From the NCBI RefSeq assembly GCF_014490665.1, contig NZ_CP061038.1, positions 1,178,001 to 1,242,000 of the forward strand: 64,000 nucleotides of DNA, in the 5' to 3' direction. Origin of the DNA: Sphingomonas alpina (GTDB lineage: Bacteria; Pseudomonadota; Alphaproteobacteria; Sphingomonadales; Sphingomonadaceae). The translations under genes and the position numbers were made by a program. Every line of letters begins with the position of its first letter. Position 1 is the stretch's first letter. Below are positions 26,036-35,067 of the stretch, in pieces. Below the pieces are notes generated by a model, which saw only the letters and a program-made list of their open reading frames with translations, searched no databases and was not told the origin of the DNA.

Positions 26036-26209
26036 TGTCCCCGAAATATTGATGGCTGGCGTGTCCACCGCTCATGGTGGGTAGCGGCCGACGCGGTGGA
26101 GGACGTGCGCTGGCGGCGTGGCGCAGGCGAGATGCGCCTTGTCGGCGGCGTCATGGTGCCGGTGAGCCGAACCCATGCCCCGGTGCTGAAAGAAGCCGGC
26201 TGGGTGTAG
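26036..26209 (+). pseudogene. Relic of a LytTR DNA-binding domain
   Basis: The reading frame after the stop at 26033-26035 translates to the C-terminal half of a LytTR domain: DGWRVHRSWWVAADAV, then EMRLVGGVMVPVSRTH and the end VLKEAGWV. The RVHRSWWV and VPVSR motifs are the hallmark of LytTR regulators. The N-terminal half and any membrane part are missing and no start precedes it, so it is a degraded fragment. It implies a lost regulator gene at this spot. Confidence 0.75.
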
Positions 26210-26274
26210 CGGCTGTTATGACCCTGCTGCGATCGCAAAAGCGGGTACGGCAGCGCCTAACGGCTTACGACGGT

Positions 26275-27054
26275 CTATTCGTAGATGGCCCATTGAGCGT
26301 CCATGCGCGCGGCAGCTATCGCCGGCTTGCGATCCACGGTGACCACCCAGGTTGCCCCGTCGGCAGCGTATGGAAAGGTGAACTGAACATGTGCCGGACC
26401 CCATGGCGCATCGGCGGGTTTGCGGTCGCCGACATAATAACCGTCACCCTTTGAGTTTACTTGTTCGACGAAGGCGAGTGTGCCCCAATCAATTGCTGCC
26501 AAGGTCTTCCTAGGGTTCGAGCCGCACGCACCTTTATCGCCCTTGCAACTGATGGCGATCTTGCCTGGCCGGGGGGCGAGCGCAAAGGCATTGCGGGCCT
26601 GCGCAACCAGAGCGGCGGCTTGCTGTAGACTGAGGCCACCGGTTCCGAAACCTGATTCCTGCGCGGGAGCAGCGGCACATGTTGCAGCGGTCGCCACGCC
26701 GGTCGGGGGCACCCAGAGTCGATCATATTCCTCGATCTTCACCGGATGGGTCGGCACCGCGTCGACATAGGGCTTCGCGTCAGGATCGGATTTCATCTCA
26801 ATGTTGAATACGTGTGACCGACAGAGCGTGGCGTCGAAGGGCACCATCTGCTCGACTAGCCAGAGCCGATTGAGGCTTTTGCTTGGGGGTGTCAGCGCAC
26901 CCTGGCCGTTGAATATGACATCTACGATCGGGCCAAGCTTGCGGTCGGGCATCAAGCGACCGGCAAGGGAGGTCGGCGACATCGCCGCGGCCTCGCCCAG
27001 CGTCACTGACGGCGGGAGAGGCGAGCCGGCTTGCAGGAGAAGTGCGAGCATCAT
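26275..27054 (-). CDS. Protein of unknown function, probably secreted
   Basis: This 259-residue protein begins MMLALLLQAGSPLPP, a short hydrophobic start that may be a signal peptide. Four cysteines are scattered (LCRSH, TCAAAP, SCKGDKGACGS). A central low-complexity alanine/glutamine stretch separates two halves. I recognise no domain. It reads antiparallel to the LytTR relic and ends 65 bp after it. No operon partner. Confidence 0.6.
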   Translation of the reverse strand: MMLALLLQAGSPLPPSVTLGEAAAMSPTSLAGRLMPDRKLGPIVDVIFNGQGALTPPSKSLNRLWLVEQMVPFDATLCRSHVFNIEMKSDPDAKPYVDAVPTHPVKIEEYDRLWVPPTGVATAATCAAAPAQESGFGTGGLSLQQAAALVAQARNAFALAPRPGKIAISCKGDKGACGSNPRKTLAAIDWGTLAFVEQVNSKGDGYYVGDRKPADAPWGPAHVQFTFPYAADGATWVVTVDRKPAIAAARMDAQWAIYE

Positions 27055-27609
27055 TTTGGCGGAACGTCCCTGTCACGGTCCAGGCTAGCCTCTGAGCCAA
27101 CACCTGACCAGCCCGGCGGTGGATCCGGCGTGTCATTGGGCATCGCTAAGAATCGTCAGCTATGCGCCCAGTTGCTGCCGTCCAGCGCCCCCCCGATCCG
27201 ACGTTGAAAAGGGACATCTATTCATGTGGCGCCCCCGGCAAGATTGGTGGAAACCGGCCCGTCGGCTTTCGGGCGGCGAGATAAGGTAAGCGGCCGTTCG
27301 TTCATGATGCCGGGTCGGCAGCTACGCGCCTTAATTTCGGTCATTTGCCGCGCCGGTGGCCGATCCTAAAAGCCGTCGCTTGTTCATGCGCCGTATGCAG
27401 ACGTGGTTGGTGAAACCGGGCCGGCCGGTTTGGTGCCCAGACCGGATAAAGTGGCCCTTCGTTTAGGCTAAAATCGTCGGCAGCATGAAGCCTCACGGTG
27501 CGGCTCGATCGAGTCGTGGGCGGATGCGCTTGCTTGATCGCTGAACAGACCCGCAGCGGACCTTGAGCTCCGAAGAGCCGTTTTAGCAACGGCATTCGCA
27601 GCTTTCATA
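27055..27609. other. Gene-poor stretch next to the GTPase island
   Basis: About 550 bases hold no convincing gene on either strand. Short stretches look like worn, repeated sphingomonad intergenic sequence (phrases such as GGGACATCTATTC and GTGGTTGGTGAAACCGG). Nothing resembling an integrase, attachment site or terminator with T-run was found. Confidence 0.4.
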
Positions 27610-29655
27610 CTATTTGACCTTGCGATCGATCAGCCTAACGCGCTCGGCCCACCAAGCTTCTCCACCACTTCGGAGTGCGCTGCGCACCTTATCCAGATAC
27701 CTGCGCCCCCGCGAATTATCAGCGGCAAGGTCGACCAGCTCCTCCCAGAGCTTGCCGTCATCCACGACCGTTCCGAACTCGATCGGGGGCAGATCCCGGT
27801 CGATGAAGCTATCAACCACCGCGTGCCGGAGCTTCTTGCACTGGTCCCAATCCCTCCACATCGATCCATACGGTAGCCTGAGCTTGGCGATGCGCCATGC
27901 CTGGTCGCTTAGACGTGCGGAGGCCATGGCCTCGTGGAGACGCTGAACGGACAGGAAGAAGAGCCTACCTGCGGATCGAGAACGCCATCCTCTGGCACGA
28001 GTAAAGAGGCACGCGGCGAGCAGGTCCTCGCCGTGCGCATCGCCCGACGTCCTCGAACGCTCGACCGCAATCACCCACGGGTCGGTGCCGACGCTGTTCG
28101 GTACCGAATCGGGGTCGAGCACCTCCGCCAGCGCGAAAAGAAGCGGCCTGTGCCAGACAGTTCCATCCGCCATACCCTTGGCTAGATCGTCAGTCTGCCG
28201 AGCGATGGCGCGCACCCACCCCATGCCGGAGCGGATTCCGGCGACGTCCAGCTTGGAGAGGGCGGCAACCACCGGAGCGATGCCGAAGCGGACGACCACG
28301 GCCGAGGAGCAGTCGTCACGTCCTGCATCCACGAGTGCGCCGACGATACGAGCGGCCTGATCTAACTCTGGATCAAAGGAGGCGATCAGACGCTGCGCAT
28401 CGACTGATGCAATCCGCCAGAATGATGCCTGCTCAAGGAGGTCCTGGCGGAGAGGAAGCAATGCCGTGGCGGCCCCGGGAACCGTCTCGACGAGGTCCAC
28501 CAACTCGTCGGAGCTGGCTTCCATGACTGCAGCTTCGATCGCCTCCTGAAGGGGATCGCCATCGCCGATGCCTTCGGCGAGCAGCTCCGGTCTCCACCGC
28601 AGTAGCGCCCTGCCGATGGTGACCGGATCAATCTCGAGGAGGTTACGCTCAGTGCGCACTTGCTCCAACGCGAAGTCAAATAGTCGCGAGTCATTCAGGC
28701 CCGGCCGGGAGAAGACAACGCGCGCAGCCGCGGCTCGCCCCACCCGGCCCTGACCCGATCCTAGGCCCTCAAGCCTCGCGACGGCGTCGGTCAGCTTCGA
28801 TGGACCGGCATTCGACTCCAATGCGGCGTACAAATCTACCAGCGTGACCATCGCCGCCCGGCCATTGGTCACATCCGATCCCACGTCGCGCAGGAACTGC
28901 CGCAGGCCGGATCGCTTGGGCAGCTCGAGATCGTCGAGAAGCATGTTGATCCACTCGCTGTGGTCGACCATCGAAGCGATCACACCGTCGGGGATCCGCG
29001 AGCGGCTCGATCTTCCGGCGTCCATGAGCTGGAGATCGAATATGTCGGCCGAAGTGGACCGGTCTTCCGTCGAGAACGAGCAGAAGCGAAAGGCGCGGCG
29101 CAGGCGGGGCCATTGCTGCATCCATATCGCAGCGACGAGCTCGTCGTCCCCCGGACCGTCGCGTTCGGCGACGATCCTGCCCCTCGGCTTTCCGTAGAGC
29201 GCGCTGGCCCACAGTCCGGCCCGCCTCAGGTGGACCGGCGGCACCGCCGTCGGCGTCCTCGCGGTCTCGACTTCGAGGCGGGCGGCGAAACCGACGCCGC
29301 CCGTTTCGGAGGGACGCCGGAAGCTATTGAGCAGGTCGTCCGCCGACCTGAGGCGCGCGAGATCCGCGAAGTCGATCAGCAGGGAATGGGTCCACACGCA
29401 GCCCGGGCGGCTCATCTCAGGGGCCGCCCAGGTCCTGGCAAGGACGTACTTACCCGACTCTGCGAGCGGGTAGCCGGTGAGATAGCCGTCCGGTGGGAGC
29501 CTGCTGCCGCTGCCAGAGGCGTCGCTCAGTACTAGCATCGTGCGCGCGTCGGGCTGCGGCAGCTTGAGTGATCCGTCGATGAGACGGTGGCCCTCGCTGT
29601 AGCCGTGAAGCGTCTGGTCGACCTTGATTGGATCGGGGCTCAATGCATCAGCCAT
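27610..29655 (-). CDS. GTPase-associated protein 1 (GAP1-N1 type)
   Basis: This 681-residue protein starts with VDQTLHGYSEGHRLIDGS and LSDASGSGSRLPP, then TWAAPEMSRPGCVWTHSLLI, features that I match to the GAP1 N-terminal domain type 1 found in GTPase-centred conflict systems. The remainder is a long helical region (LVETVPGAATALLPLRQ and similar repeats) probably used for protein contacts. It is the last gene of the operon and overlaps the GTPase gene upstream by 16 bp, so expression is coupled. Likely a scaffold or partner for the GTPases rather than an enzyme. Family matching is from memory and needs a profile search. Confidence 0.75.
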   Translation of the reverse strand: MADALSPDPIKVDQTLHGYSEGHRLIDGSLKLPQPDARTMLVLSDASGSGSRLPPDGYLTGYPLAESGKYVLARTWAAPEMSRPGCVWTHSLLIDFADLARLRSADDLLNSFRRPSETGGVGFAARLEVETARTPTAVPPVHLRRAGLWASALYGKPRGRIVAERDGPGDDELVAAIWMQQWPRLRRAFRFCSFSTEDRSTSADIFDLQLMDAGRSSRSRIPDGVIASMVDHSEWINMLLDDLELPKRSGLRQFLRDVGSDVTNGRAAMVTLVDLYAALESNAGPSKLTDAVARLEGLGSGQGRVGRAAAARVVFSRPGLNDSRLFDFALEQVRTERNLLEIDPVTIGRALLRWRPELLAEGIGDGDPLQEAIEAAVMEASSDELVDLVETVPGAATALLPLRQDLLEQASFWRIASVDAQRLIASFDPELDQAARIVGALVDAGRDDCSSAVVVRFGIAPVVAALSKLDVAGIRSGMGWVRAIARQTDDLAKGMADGTVWHRPLLFALAEVLDPDSVPNSVGTDPWVIAVERSRTSGDAHGEDLLAACLFTRARGWRSRSAGRLFFLSVQRLHEAMASARLSDQAWRIAKLRLPYGSMWRDWDQCKKLRHAVVDSFIDRDLPPIEFGTVVDDGKLWEELVDLAADNSRGRRYLDKVRSALRSGGEAWWAERVRLIDRKVK

Positions 29656-30548
29656 TGCAGAGGCTCGGTCAGGTCGTTCGACTCCTTCTCGCCGAAGACA
29701 AGGCGGATGCGATTCGCCGGTATGCCCACCTCGCGCAGTCGATCCGCGTCGCGGCCCTTTCTAGCCTTCTTCGGTGCTTCCCCTTCGACCGGTTCGGCAT
29801 TGGCGTCGTTGCCGTCGTACTCGCCGCCCTGGGCGCTGACGCCGTATACCCGGCTCGCCCAGCCGTCGCGGCCGGCTTCGAGGTATTGCGCGAGCAAGGG
29901 CAGGTTCTCTCGCAGGAAGGCATCCGGCGCGAGCTTCTCGCCCTCGACCTTATCCCATGCGCTGATCATGACGACGATTTTCCGGTCCGCGGTTCCGACG
30001 GGGGCGTGGGAGATCAGTTGGAGCAGATCCACCAGCTGCACCTGGGTCGGTGCGTGACTCGGATGCCATTCCTTGGGGAGGGCTTCAACCTTCTCCCTGC
30101 CCGTGGCCCTGCGCTGCGCGGCACGCTCCGCGACCCAGGCAGGCGCCTTCACCTTGTTGCCGTTCACGAGGAGGAGGAGGTTCCCGTCGGCGAGGGTCTC
30201 ACCCAAAACCCGTCCGAGTTCGCGGTCTTCCCACATCGCGCGGAAGTCCTCGCCGGGAGCGTCCGGCATCGTGATCTGTACCACGTTCCCTTCGGCATCC
30301 TTCAGGTTCATCCTCACGGCGCTGGGACCGGTAAGACGAGTGCGGGCCTGTTCGGTCGCCTTGCGCCAGACGCCGACGATCTTTCGCAGATAACTGTGGT
30401 CGTTCTCTCCGATCGTGTCGAAGGTGAGCACCTTGGTGACGCGCCGCTCGCCCACGAGTTCCCACAGGGCGGCGAGGAAGGTCGTCTTGCCAGAGCCGGG
30501 CAACCCGATGATCGAGATCGAGACCTGGCGCTTCTCTGAATCAGCCAA
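29640..30548 (-). CDS. GTPase of the DO-GTPase1 type
   Basis: The likely start is TTG 30548: GGAG sits at good spacing there, whereas ATG 30575 (nine codons earlier) has no ribosome site. The product is 302 residues. The P-loop is GLPGSGKTTF near residues 15-24, G3 is MPDAPGEDF (DxPG), and the rest follows a P-loop GTPase fold with NGNKVKAP and MISAWDKVEG as possible specificity-loop regions. I match it to DO-GTPase1 of GTPase-based conflict systems. It overlaps genes on both sides in the operon. Likely a switch that relays a signal to the effector. Confidence 0.78.
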   Translation of the reverse strand: MADSEKRQVSISIIGLPGSGKTTFLAALWELVGERRVTKVLTFDTIGENDHSYLRKIVGVWRKATEQARTRLTGPSAVRMNLKDAEGNVVQITMPDAPGEDFRAMWEDRELGRVLGETLADGNLLLLVNGNKVKAPAWVAERAAQRRATGREKVEALPKEWHPSHAPTQVQLVDLLQLISHAPVGTADRKIVVMISAWDKVEGEKLAPDAFLRENLPLLAQYLEAGRDGWASRVYGVSAQGGEYDGNDANAEPVEGEAPKKARKGRDADRLREVGIPANRIRLVFGEKESNDLTEPLQWLMH

Positions 30549-31557
30549 GATCTGTCTCCGCGGGCATGAGGCCATCGAAGACGCGACCGTTTCGATACCG
30601 GAGGCGGAGGCCTTTCGGTTCGACGCTGGGCTTCAGCCAAAAGCCCAGCATCTCCGCCAATCCGGATCCACGCATGACGTTGGTATCCTTCGGTGAGGCC
30701 GATGTGACAAAGGAACTGAAATCGCTGAAATGGTCGGCGAAGGCGTCCTTAATGCCGTCGACGATGGAGCGGAAGTCCTGCTCGACGCGGTCCTTGCGGG
30801 ACGATGCCTGCACGGCGTCGTCTTTGGTCAGGATGATCGCGAGATTGGGCTTGCGTTCGAATGCGCCGTTTTCGACCATGCCTTGGATGATGAGCGGTAT
30901 GGCGCCCATTACGTCCGCTCGGTCGCTTGGAGACGATAGCCGCCGACCATCCACGAGGACGGTGATAACGTCCGCGCGCCGGAGCTCGAACATAGCGGTC
31001 GCATTCGCGGCGAGGTCGGAGACCTCCTCGTATTCTTCGCCTGACCGGTCTGCGATCAGCAGCGACTGGAGCGCGCCGTCGCGGCGCACGTCGATGTGGT
31101 AGAATCTGACCTCGCCCCGCTTGGTGCGTTCGGAATGCGGCTCGTCCCGCTCCGACGCGACCCTCGCATCATGGCAGATGATCTCGAGACCGTGTAGCGT
31201 CGAGGATCCCGCGAACGAGGCGCCGGAAACCGGGCCCAGCTGGAAGAGGTCGAACAGGCCGGCGATGACGCTCGTCTTGCCAGAATCGTGGACCCCGATC
31301 ACGCCGATCATGCGTGCTGGCAGCATCGCGAGGACGCGGTCGGCGCGGCCGCTTTCCAGCGGAAGCGCGTCGGGAAGATGCACACCGTCGAAAGTGTCGA
31401 CCAGGGTCAGACCGTCGTCATCTTGGTCCTCGTCGAGTTCCTCCGGCTCCTTGCCGTAGTGGGGACACTTGGCGAGGTCGTCGTGACCTTCGATGCATCT
31501 CCCGCCTTGAGCGATGCGGCATTCCCGGTTCGCGCAGATCACCTCTGTCTCGGCCAT
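30541..31557 (-). CDS. GTPase of the DO-GTPase2 type with N-terminal Cys cluster
   Basis: This 338-residue protein has cysteines at 8, 13, 21 and 31, consistent with a small zinc-binding ribbon. An acidic linker follows, then a P-loop GTPase domain: GVHDSGKTSV at about 88-97 and LIADRSGEEYE as the G3-like segment, with ILTKDD as a possible G4 motif (T/NKxD). I match it to DO-GTPase2. It lies six bases after the GASH gene and overlaps the second GTPase gene. Two different GTPases in one operon are the mark of this class of system. Confidence 0.78.
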   Translation of the reverse strand: MAETEVICANRECRIAQGGRCIEGHDDLAKCPHYGKEPEELDEDQDDDGLTLVDTFDGVHLPDALPLESGRADRVLAMLPARMIGVIGVHDSGKTSVIAGLFDLFQLGPVSGASFAGSSTLHGLEIICHDARVASERDEPHSERTKRGEVRFYHIDVRRDGALQSLLIADRSGEEYEEVSDLAANATAMFELRRADVITVLVDGRRLSSPSDRADVMGAIPLIIQGMVENGAFERKPNLAIILTKDDAVQASSRKDRVEQDFRSIVDGIKDAFADHFSDFSSFVTSASPKDTNVMRGSGLAEMLGFWLKPSVEPKGLRLRYRNGRVFDGLMPAETDLG

Positions 31558-31563
31558 CGAGGG

Positions 31564-32643
31564 TCAGCGCAGCCAGAGGATTTCGCGGTAGAAGAGTTCC
31601 GCGAGTGCAATTGGAGGCAAGGCCGCACCAGGTTCGATGCCAGTTATCGCGCTCCAGCCGGCAGTCCACTCATCGCCAGCCCCCGTCTCCTGGCGCTTCG
31701 CGAGCGCAAAGTGGATGGGCGTGGTCGCGGGAGACGGCGAACGGTCCTTCAGAACCGCCGCTGTCCATCTGTCCGAGACCGCGTTCACCGCATCGACGAT
31801 GCTCAGCTTGCCGGTGGACTTGACTCCTGCGCGCGAAAGTAGCGCAGGCACCGAGTTTGGTCCGGGATAGATTGTGGTCAGCGAAGCCAGATCCCGTGCG
31901 AACACGAGCGGCTTCTGATTTGCCGGAACGTCGGCGAAGGCCTCGTCCGGCAGCTGAGCCCTTTGCCCGAACACCCAGGAGAGCATGTCCAGTTCCTCGT
32001 CCGCCTTTTTCCCGGCGTCGATGAGAAGCTCCGTGGACTTGTTGAACTTGGCGACGAGATCGGCAAACGCTTGGTCCACGGCATTGGCGATCTGATCGAA
32101 AACGCCTTGGAAGGTCGTCGGAGAGCTCGGCTGAGCCTCGGAGAAGTCGAGCTCGTATTCGACCTCGGGCGCTTCGACCTTGACCTTGTTGAGGTCGGGC
32201 CGCCGTCGCCGGTTGGCTGCGAGAAGGGAGAGCGCGTTCTCGGCCGCCGTCACGAAGTCGATCGGTAGCTGAGCCTTGCGTGCCCCTCCGCAGGCGGTGG
32301 TGGTCACGACCATCGCCGCCGTGGACTTGGTCGCGAAGTAGCGCATCAGTGCAGCAGCCGAGAGTATCTGATCCTGCCTCTTGCCCTGCTCGATCGATGG
32401 GTCGGCGTCCAAGAACACCTTGTGAAATGCGCCCAGTGCCGTGGCGAGATCCTCCTGCTGATGACCGCCAGGCGGTGGCTTGGTGTCGAAGGCGAGGCGC
32501 GCGAGCATTTCGACCCGCGCTTTCGTATAGGTCCCGGCGAATGCCTCGATCCCGGCCCAGCGCAGATCTCGCTGCGCGCCGTCGGTCGAAATCTCGGAGA
32601 ACAATTTTGGAAAGTCAGCGTGCATATTCAGGTCCGCTCCCAT
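31564..32643 (-). CDS. GASH-type helical protein of a GTPase system
   Basis: This 359-residue protein is almost entirely helical by composition, with no enzyme motif. I match it to the GASH (GTPase-associated system helical) family because of its position and its start, ADFPKLFSEISTDGAQRDLRWAG. Start alternatives: ATG 32643, or ATG 32625 with GGGAG ahead at longer spacing. It lies between the hydrolase and the GTPases, four bases after the hydrolase stop. Probable role: an adaptor linking effector and GTPases. The family name rests mainly on context. Confidence 0.7.
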   Translation of the reverse strand: MGADLNMHADFPKLFSEISTDGAQRDLRWAGIEAFAGTYTKARVEMLARLAFDTKPPPGGHQQEDLATALGAFHKVFLDADPSIEQGKRQDQILSAAALMRYFATKSTAAMVVTTTACGGARKAQLPIDFVTAAENALSLLAANRRRRPDLNKVKVEAPEVEYELDFSEAQPSSPTTFQGVFDQIANAVDQAFADLVAKFNKSTELLIDAGKKADEELDMLSWVFGQRAQLPDEAFADVPANQKPLVFARDLASLTTIYPGPNSVPALLSRAGVKSTGKLSIVDAVNAVSDRWTAAVLKDRSPSPATTPIHFALAKRQETGAGDEWTAGWSAITGIEPGAALPPIALAELFYREILWLR

Positions 32644-32647
32644 TTCT

Positions 32648-33814
32648 TCATTCTCGCTCGTCGACCAACTGCTCCAGCCGGTCGAGAAGGTTGCGCTCGG
32701 AGGCGCGGATCAGTGCAATGTTGTAGCGCTGTGGCTCCGGCAGGTCGACTTCCCCTTCACTAATTAGGCCAAGTTCGAGCGCGATCTCGCGCCGGTCGCT
32801 TGCGTCCAGATCCCAGAAGCGGTCGATGAGATGCCGAATTGTGGGGTCACTCATGATTACCTCTAGGCTAACGTGAGAGGTGGGGGAAATCGCCCCATCG
32901 ACGACAGAAATCGAGGCTTGAGAAGACCCAGTGTCTGGGCCTAGGCCTTGTAACTCCTCAGCAGCCGTATCGTTTACGAAGACAGACAATGAGTCCTCGT
33001 CTGTTTCTACTGGGTTTACAGGATTTCGCTCGGTGGACTTACTGGACGTCGTCGCTGTTATATTGGTCCGGCGCCATTCTGCGACGAACCGTTTAAGCTG
33101 GCGATGCTGAATCGCATGTTCATCGTCGATCTTCGCGATTGAGAAGTGGTCTGACTCGGGTACCTTATAAGGCTCACCAAAATATCTCGCCCCAGAGAAT
33201 GGCTCGACTACCTGCTTGCGCCAAAGCCAACGTACGGCGATAAACCGATCTTCGATCAACTCCTTCCCTACAATGGAGAGGCGACCCTGCTCCTTCAGGT
33301 TCAGGAAATCACGGTCCAGGTCAGTGAGCCAGATGTTGGATCGGGCGAAACGCAGAGCGTCACCCTGAGAGTGTCCAAGGAATTTTGCGAGCGGCTTAAG
33401 CCAGTCAGCATAGTCTGCTCCAAGCGACGGAGACGCCAGAAGGAAGATCGCGACTTGTACCTGACGCTCGATCAGCTCTGTGGCTCGCGACACCAAGTAC
33501 CTGCGAGCCACAATCCCGCCCATACTGTGGCACACGAACACTATTCCCGCCGAGCCGGTTATTCCATCGAGAGCGAGATGTTCCTTCAATGCATCAACAG
33601 CGTCGGAAAGGTGGTAGCCACCAGAGAAGAAGCCGGTTCTGTAAGTGAAGACGTAGACGCTAAGGTCCGACATCTCTGGATCGGCGGCGACAATGTCTGG
33701 CCAATATGCTCCGCTTTCGTGCCGCCAACAACTCTCGCCGCTCGACAGAACACCGTGGATGAATACGACGACGGGTGCGGTCGGCGATCCATGCTTAACC
33801 CAATCGCCCTTCAT
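32648..33814 (-). CDS. Alpha/beta-hydrolase effector with C-terminal adaptor domain
   Basis: This 388-residue protein is the first gene of the operon. ATG 33814 has GGGAG upstream and begins exactly at the hydrolase fold. Seen: FIHGVLSSG (oxyanion), CHSMGGIVARRY with the nucleophile Ser97, and SDHFSIAK with the likely catalytic histidine, as in PGAP1-like lipases. A low-complexity serine/threonine linker runs from about 255 to 315, and the last ~70 residues (MSDPTIRHLIDRFWDLDASDRREI...) form a compact helical domain that I read as a GTPase-associated adaptor. The design is an effector enzyme joined to a signalling adaptor. Likely target: lipid or ester bonds, for cell suicide on infection; this is inference. 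Confidence 0.8.
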   Translation of the reverse strand: MKGDWVKHGSPTAPVVVFIHGVLSSGESCWRHESGAYWPDIVAADPEMSDLSVYVFTYRTGFFSGGYHLSDAVDALKEHLALDGITGSAGIVFVCHSMGGIVARRYLVSRATELIERQVQVAIFLLASPSLGADYADWLKPLAKFLGHSQGDALRFARSNIWLTDLDRDFLNLKEQGRLSIVGKELIEDRFIAVRWLWRKQVVEPFSGARYFGEPYKVPESDHFSIAKIDDEHAIQHRQLKRFVAEWRRTNITATTSSKSTERNPVNPVETDEDSLSVFVNDTAAEELQGLGPDTGSSQASISVVDGAISPTSHVSLEVIMSDPTIRHLIDRFWDLDASDRREIALELGLISEGEVDLPEPQRYNIALIRASERNLLDRLEQLVDERE

Positions 33815-34088
33815 CGCGCTCCCTTCGTCGTCGTCGCTGAGCGTAGCAAAGGCGCAGCCGAACTGCACGCATGAACGGCCGTTTCTGCGTCTTTGACGCT
33901 TTCGCACGATCCTGAACGACGGTCAGCTATTCATTTAGAGCTTCTCGAAAGCTGCCAGTCTGGACCCGGCCCAGTTCCAGCCGCCAGCTGTGTCTGAACG
34001 AACGTCCGTTATTGGCAGCCGCATAAGCCGCTACGCGTGTCCGAATGTGGGTCCTCACCGCCGCGCAACTGCCGGCGGGCGTCGATGA

Positions 34089-34406
34089 TTAATCGCCGTT
34101 TGCATCTACCATGAAAACCATCGGCTTGCCCCGAGATGCCGGCTCCCACCCCGCCGATAACGCTGCGCGAACGCCTCGGGCGGCAATCACGTCGTTTATT
34201 TGGGAACGGCCCTTGGGCAGCCCTTTCAACAGGCGTTTGGGTGTGGGGAATTCCAGGAACGCCTCGCGCTGGGTATCTATCTGCCGGAGTGAGACCGTCA
34301 TGCCCTTCCAGCCGTCCGCCGTGAATTGCGGCTCCCGCTGGAGCTGCCACTCATATTTCAGGCCGTCGATTTCGACGATGCCAGCCAGACTACGCGTATG
34401 AACCAT
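34089..34406 (-). CDS. Conserved hypothetical protein, short
   Basis: This 105-residue protein has a beta-rich start (GIVEIDGLKYEWQLQREPQF, then DGWKGMTVSLRQ, REAFLEFP) and a helical end with VRAALSAGWEPASRGKPMVF. Similar hypothetical proteins occur in sphingomonads, as far as I recall. ATG 34406 is preferred over an earlier in-frame ATG. It stands alone in an otherwise gene-free 1.2-kb stretch. No function known. Confidence 0.6.
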   Translation of the reverse strand: MVHTRSLAGIVEIDGLKYEWQLQREPQFTADGWKGMTVSLRQIDTQREAFLEFPTPKRLLKGLPKGRSQINDVIAARGVRAALSAGWEPASRGKPMVFMVDANGD

Positions 34407-34743
34407 GACGCTCCATAACAGGTATACGACTTCTTCCACCAGTGCAGGCCGTTCCGATCAACGATCGCGCGTTCCGGAAGCGGTCGACCTGATAGCATGA
34501 ATGGACGCCCGCTGTTGGGGGCGGTTCAACTGACCTGAATGTCTGCCTTGGGGCTCTGGATACAGCCGCCAGCTGAACGAATGGCGGCCTCCCGAACTCG
34601 TCACCCGAAGGCCGTCAGTCGGCAAACGGCCAGATAGCGAATTAGCGCGCTGCGGGGCGCCTTGCGCCATGGGTCATCAAATATTCCATCTATCTCATTG
34701 AATATACAAAGATATATTGCAAATCACTGCGCACGCCACACCG

Positions 34744-34776
34744 GAGATATGTTACAAAAGGGGTGTAACATATCTC
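34744..34776. promoter_or_regulatory. Palindromic element, copy 1
   Basis: GAGATATGTTACA (34744-34756) is the exact inverse of TGTAACATATCTC (34764-34776), with a 7-nt loop AAAGGGG. A related palindrome follows at 34858-34893 and a third is at 47350-47381. Confidence 0.85.
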
Positions 34777-34857
34777 TCCGGTCGTCACTCCCGATCCTTC
34801 AGCATTGCCGTTGAGCGGATCGCTTCACATCACGACATCACGCCCGGATGACGCGCC

Positions 34858-34893
34858 GGGGATATGGTACAATCCGGTGTAACATATCTCCCC
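34858..34893. promoter_or_regulatory. Palindromic element, copy 2, upstream of parC
   Basis: GGGGATATGGTACA (34858-34871) faces TGTAACATATCTCCCC (34878-34893) over a 6-nt loop; the arms match apart from two positions. It lies about 175 bp before the parC start and 81 bp beyond copy 1. Confidence 0.8.
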
Positions 34894-35067
34894 TGTTCCA
34901 TGCCTCTCCTCCCGGTCCCACGCCCCACACACGGCACGATTCAACCGCGCTCGAACCCCCGCTATTCCATCAGCCATGGGAAACCCGCGCGCCAACCTCA
35001 AACCCGCTGACGCCCGTCCACCGCTGCACTCTCGCCACCGCCGATCCGCGCTGCTATCGGCAAGGGG

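Larger units (their letters stand above)
34407..35067. other. Gene-free stretch upstream of parC with palindromes
   Basis: No convincing gene is seen on either strand. The stretch holds worn repeats (CAGCCGCCAGCTG... also at 33976) and, in its last 330 bases, two copies of a palindromic element listed separately, plus one lone CCCCTGTT octamer at 34890-34897. Confidence 0.5.

Noticed and set aside
27055..34088. Integrase, transposase or attachment sites for the GTPase island
   Set aside because: I looked on both flanks and found no recombinase gene, no direct repeats that bracket the island and no tRNA end; mobility is unproven.
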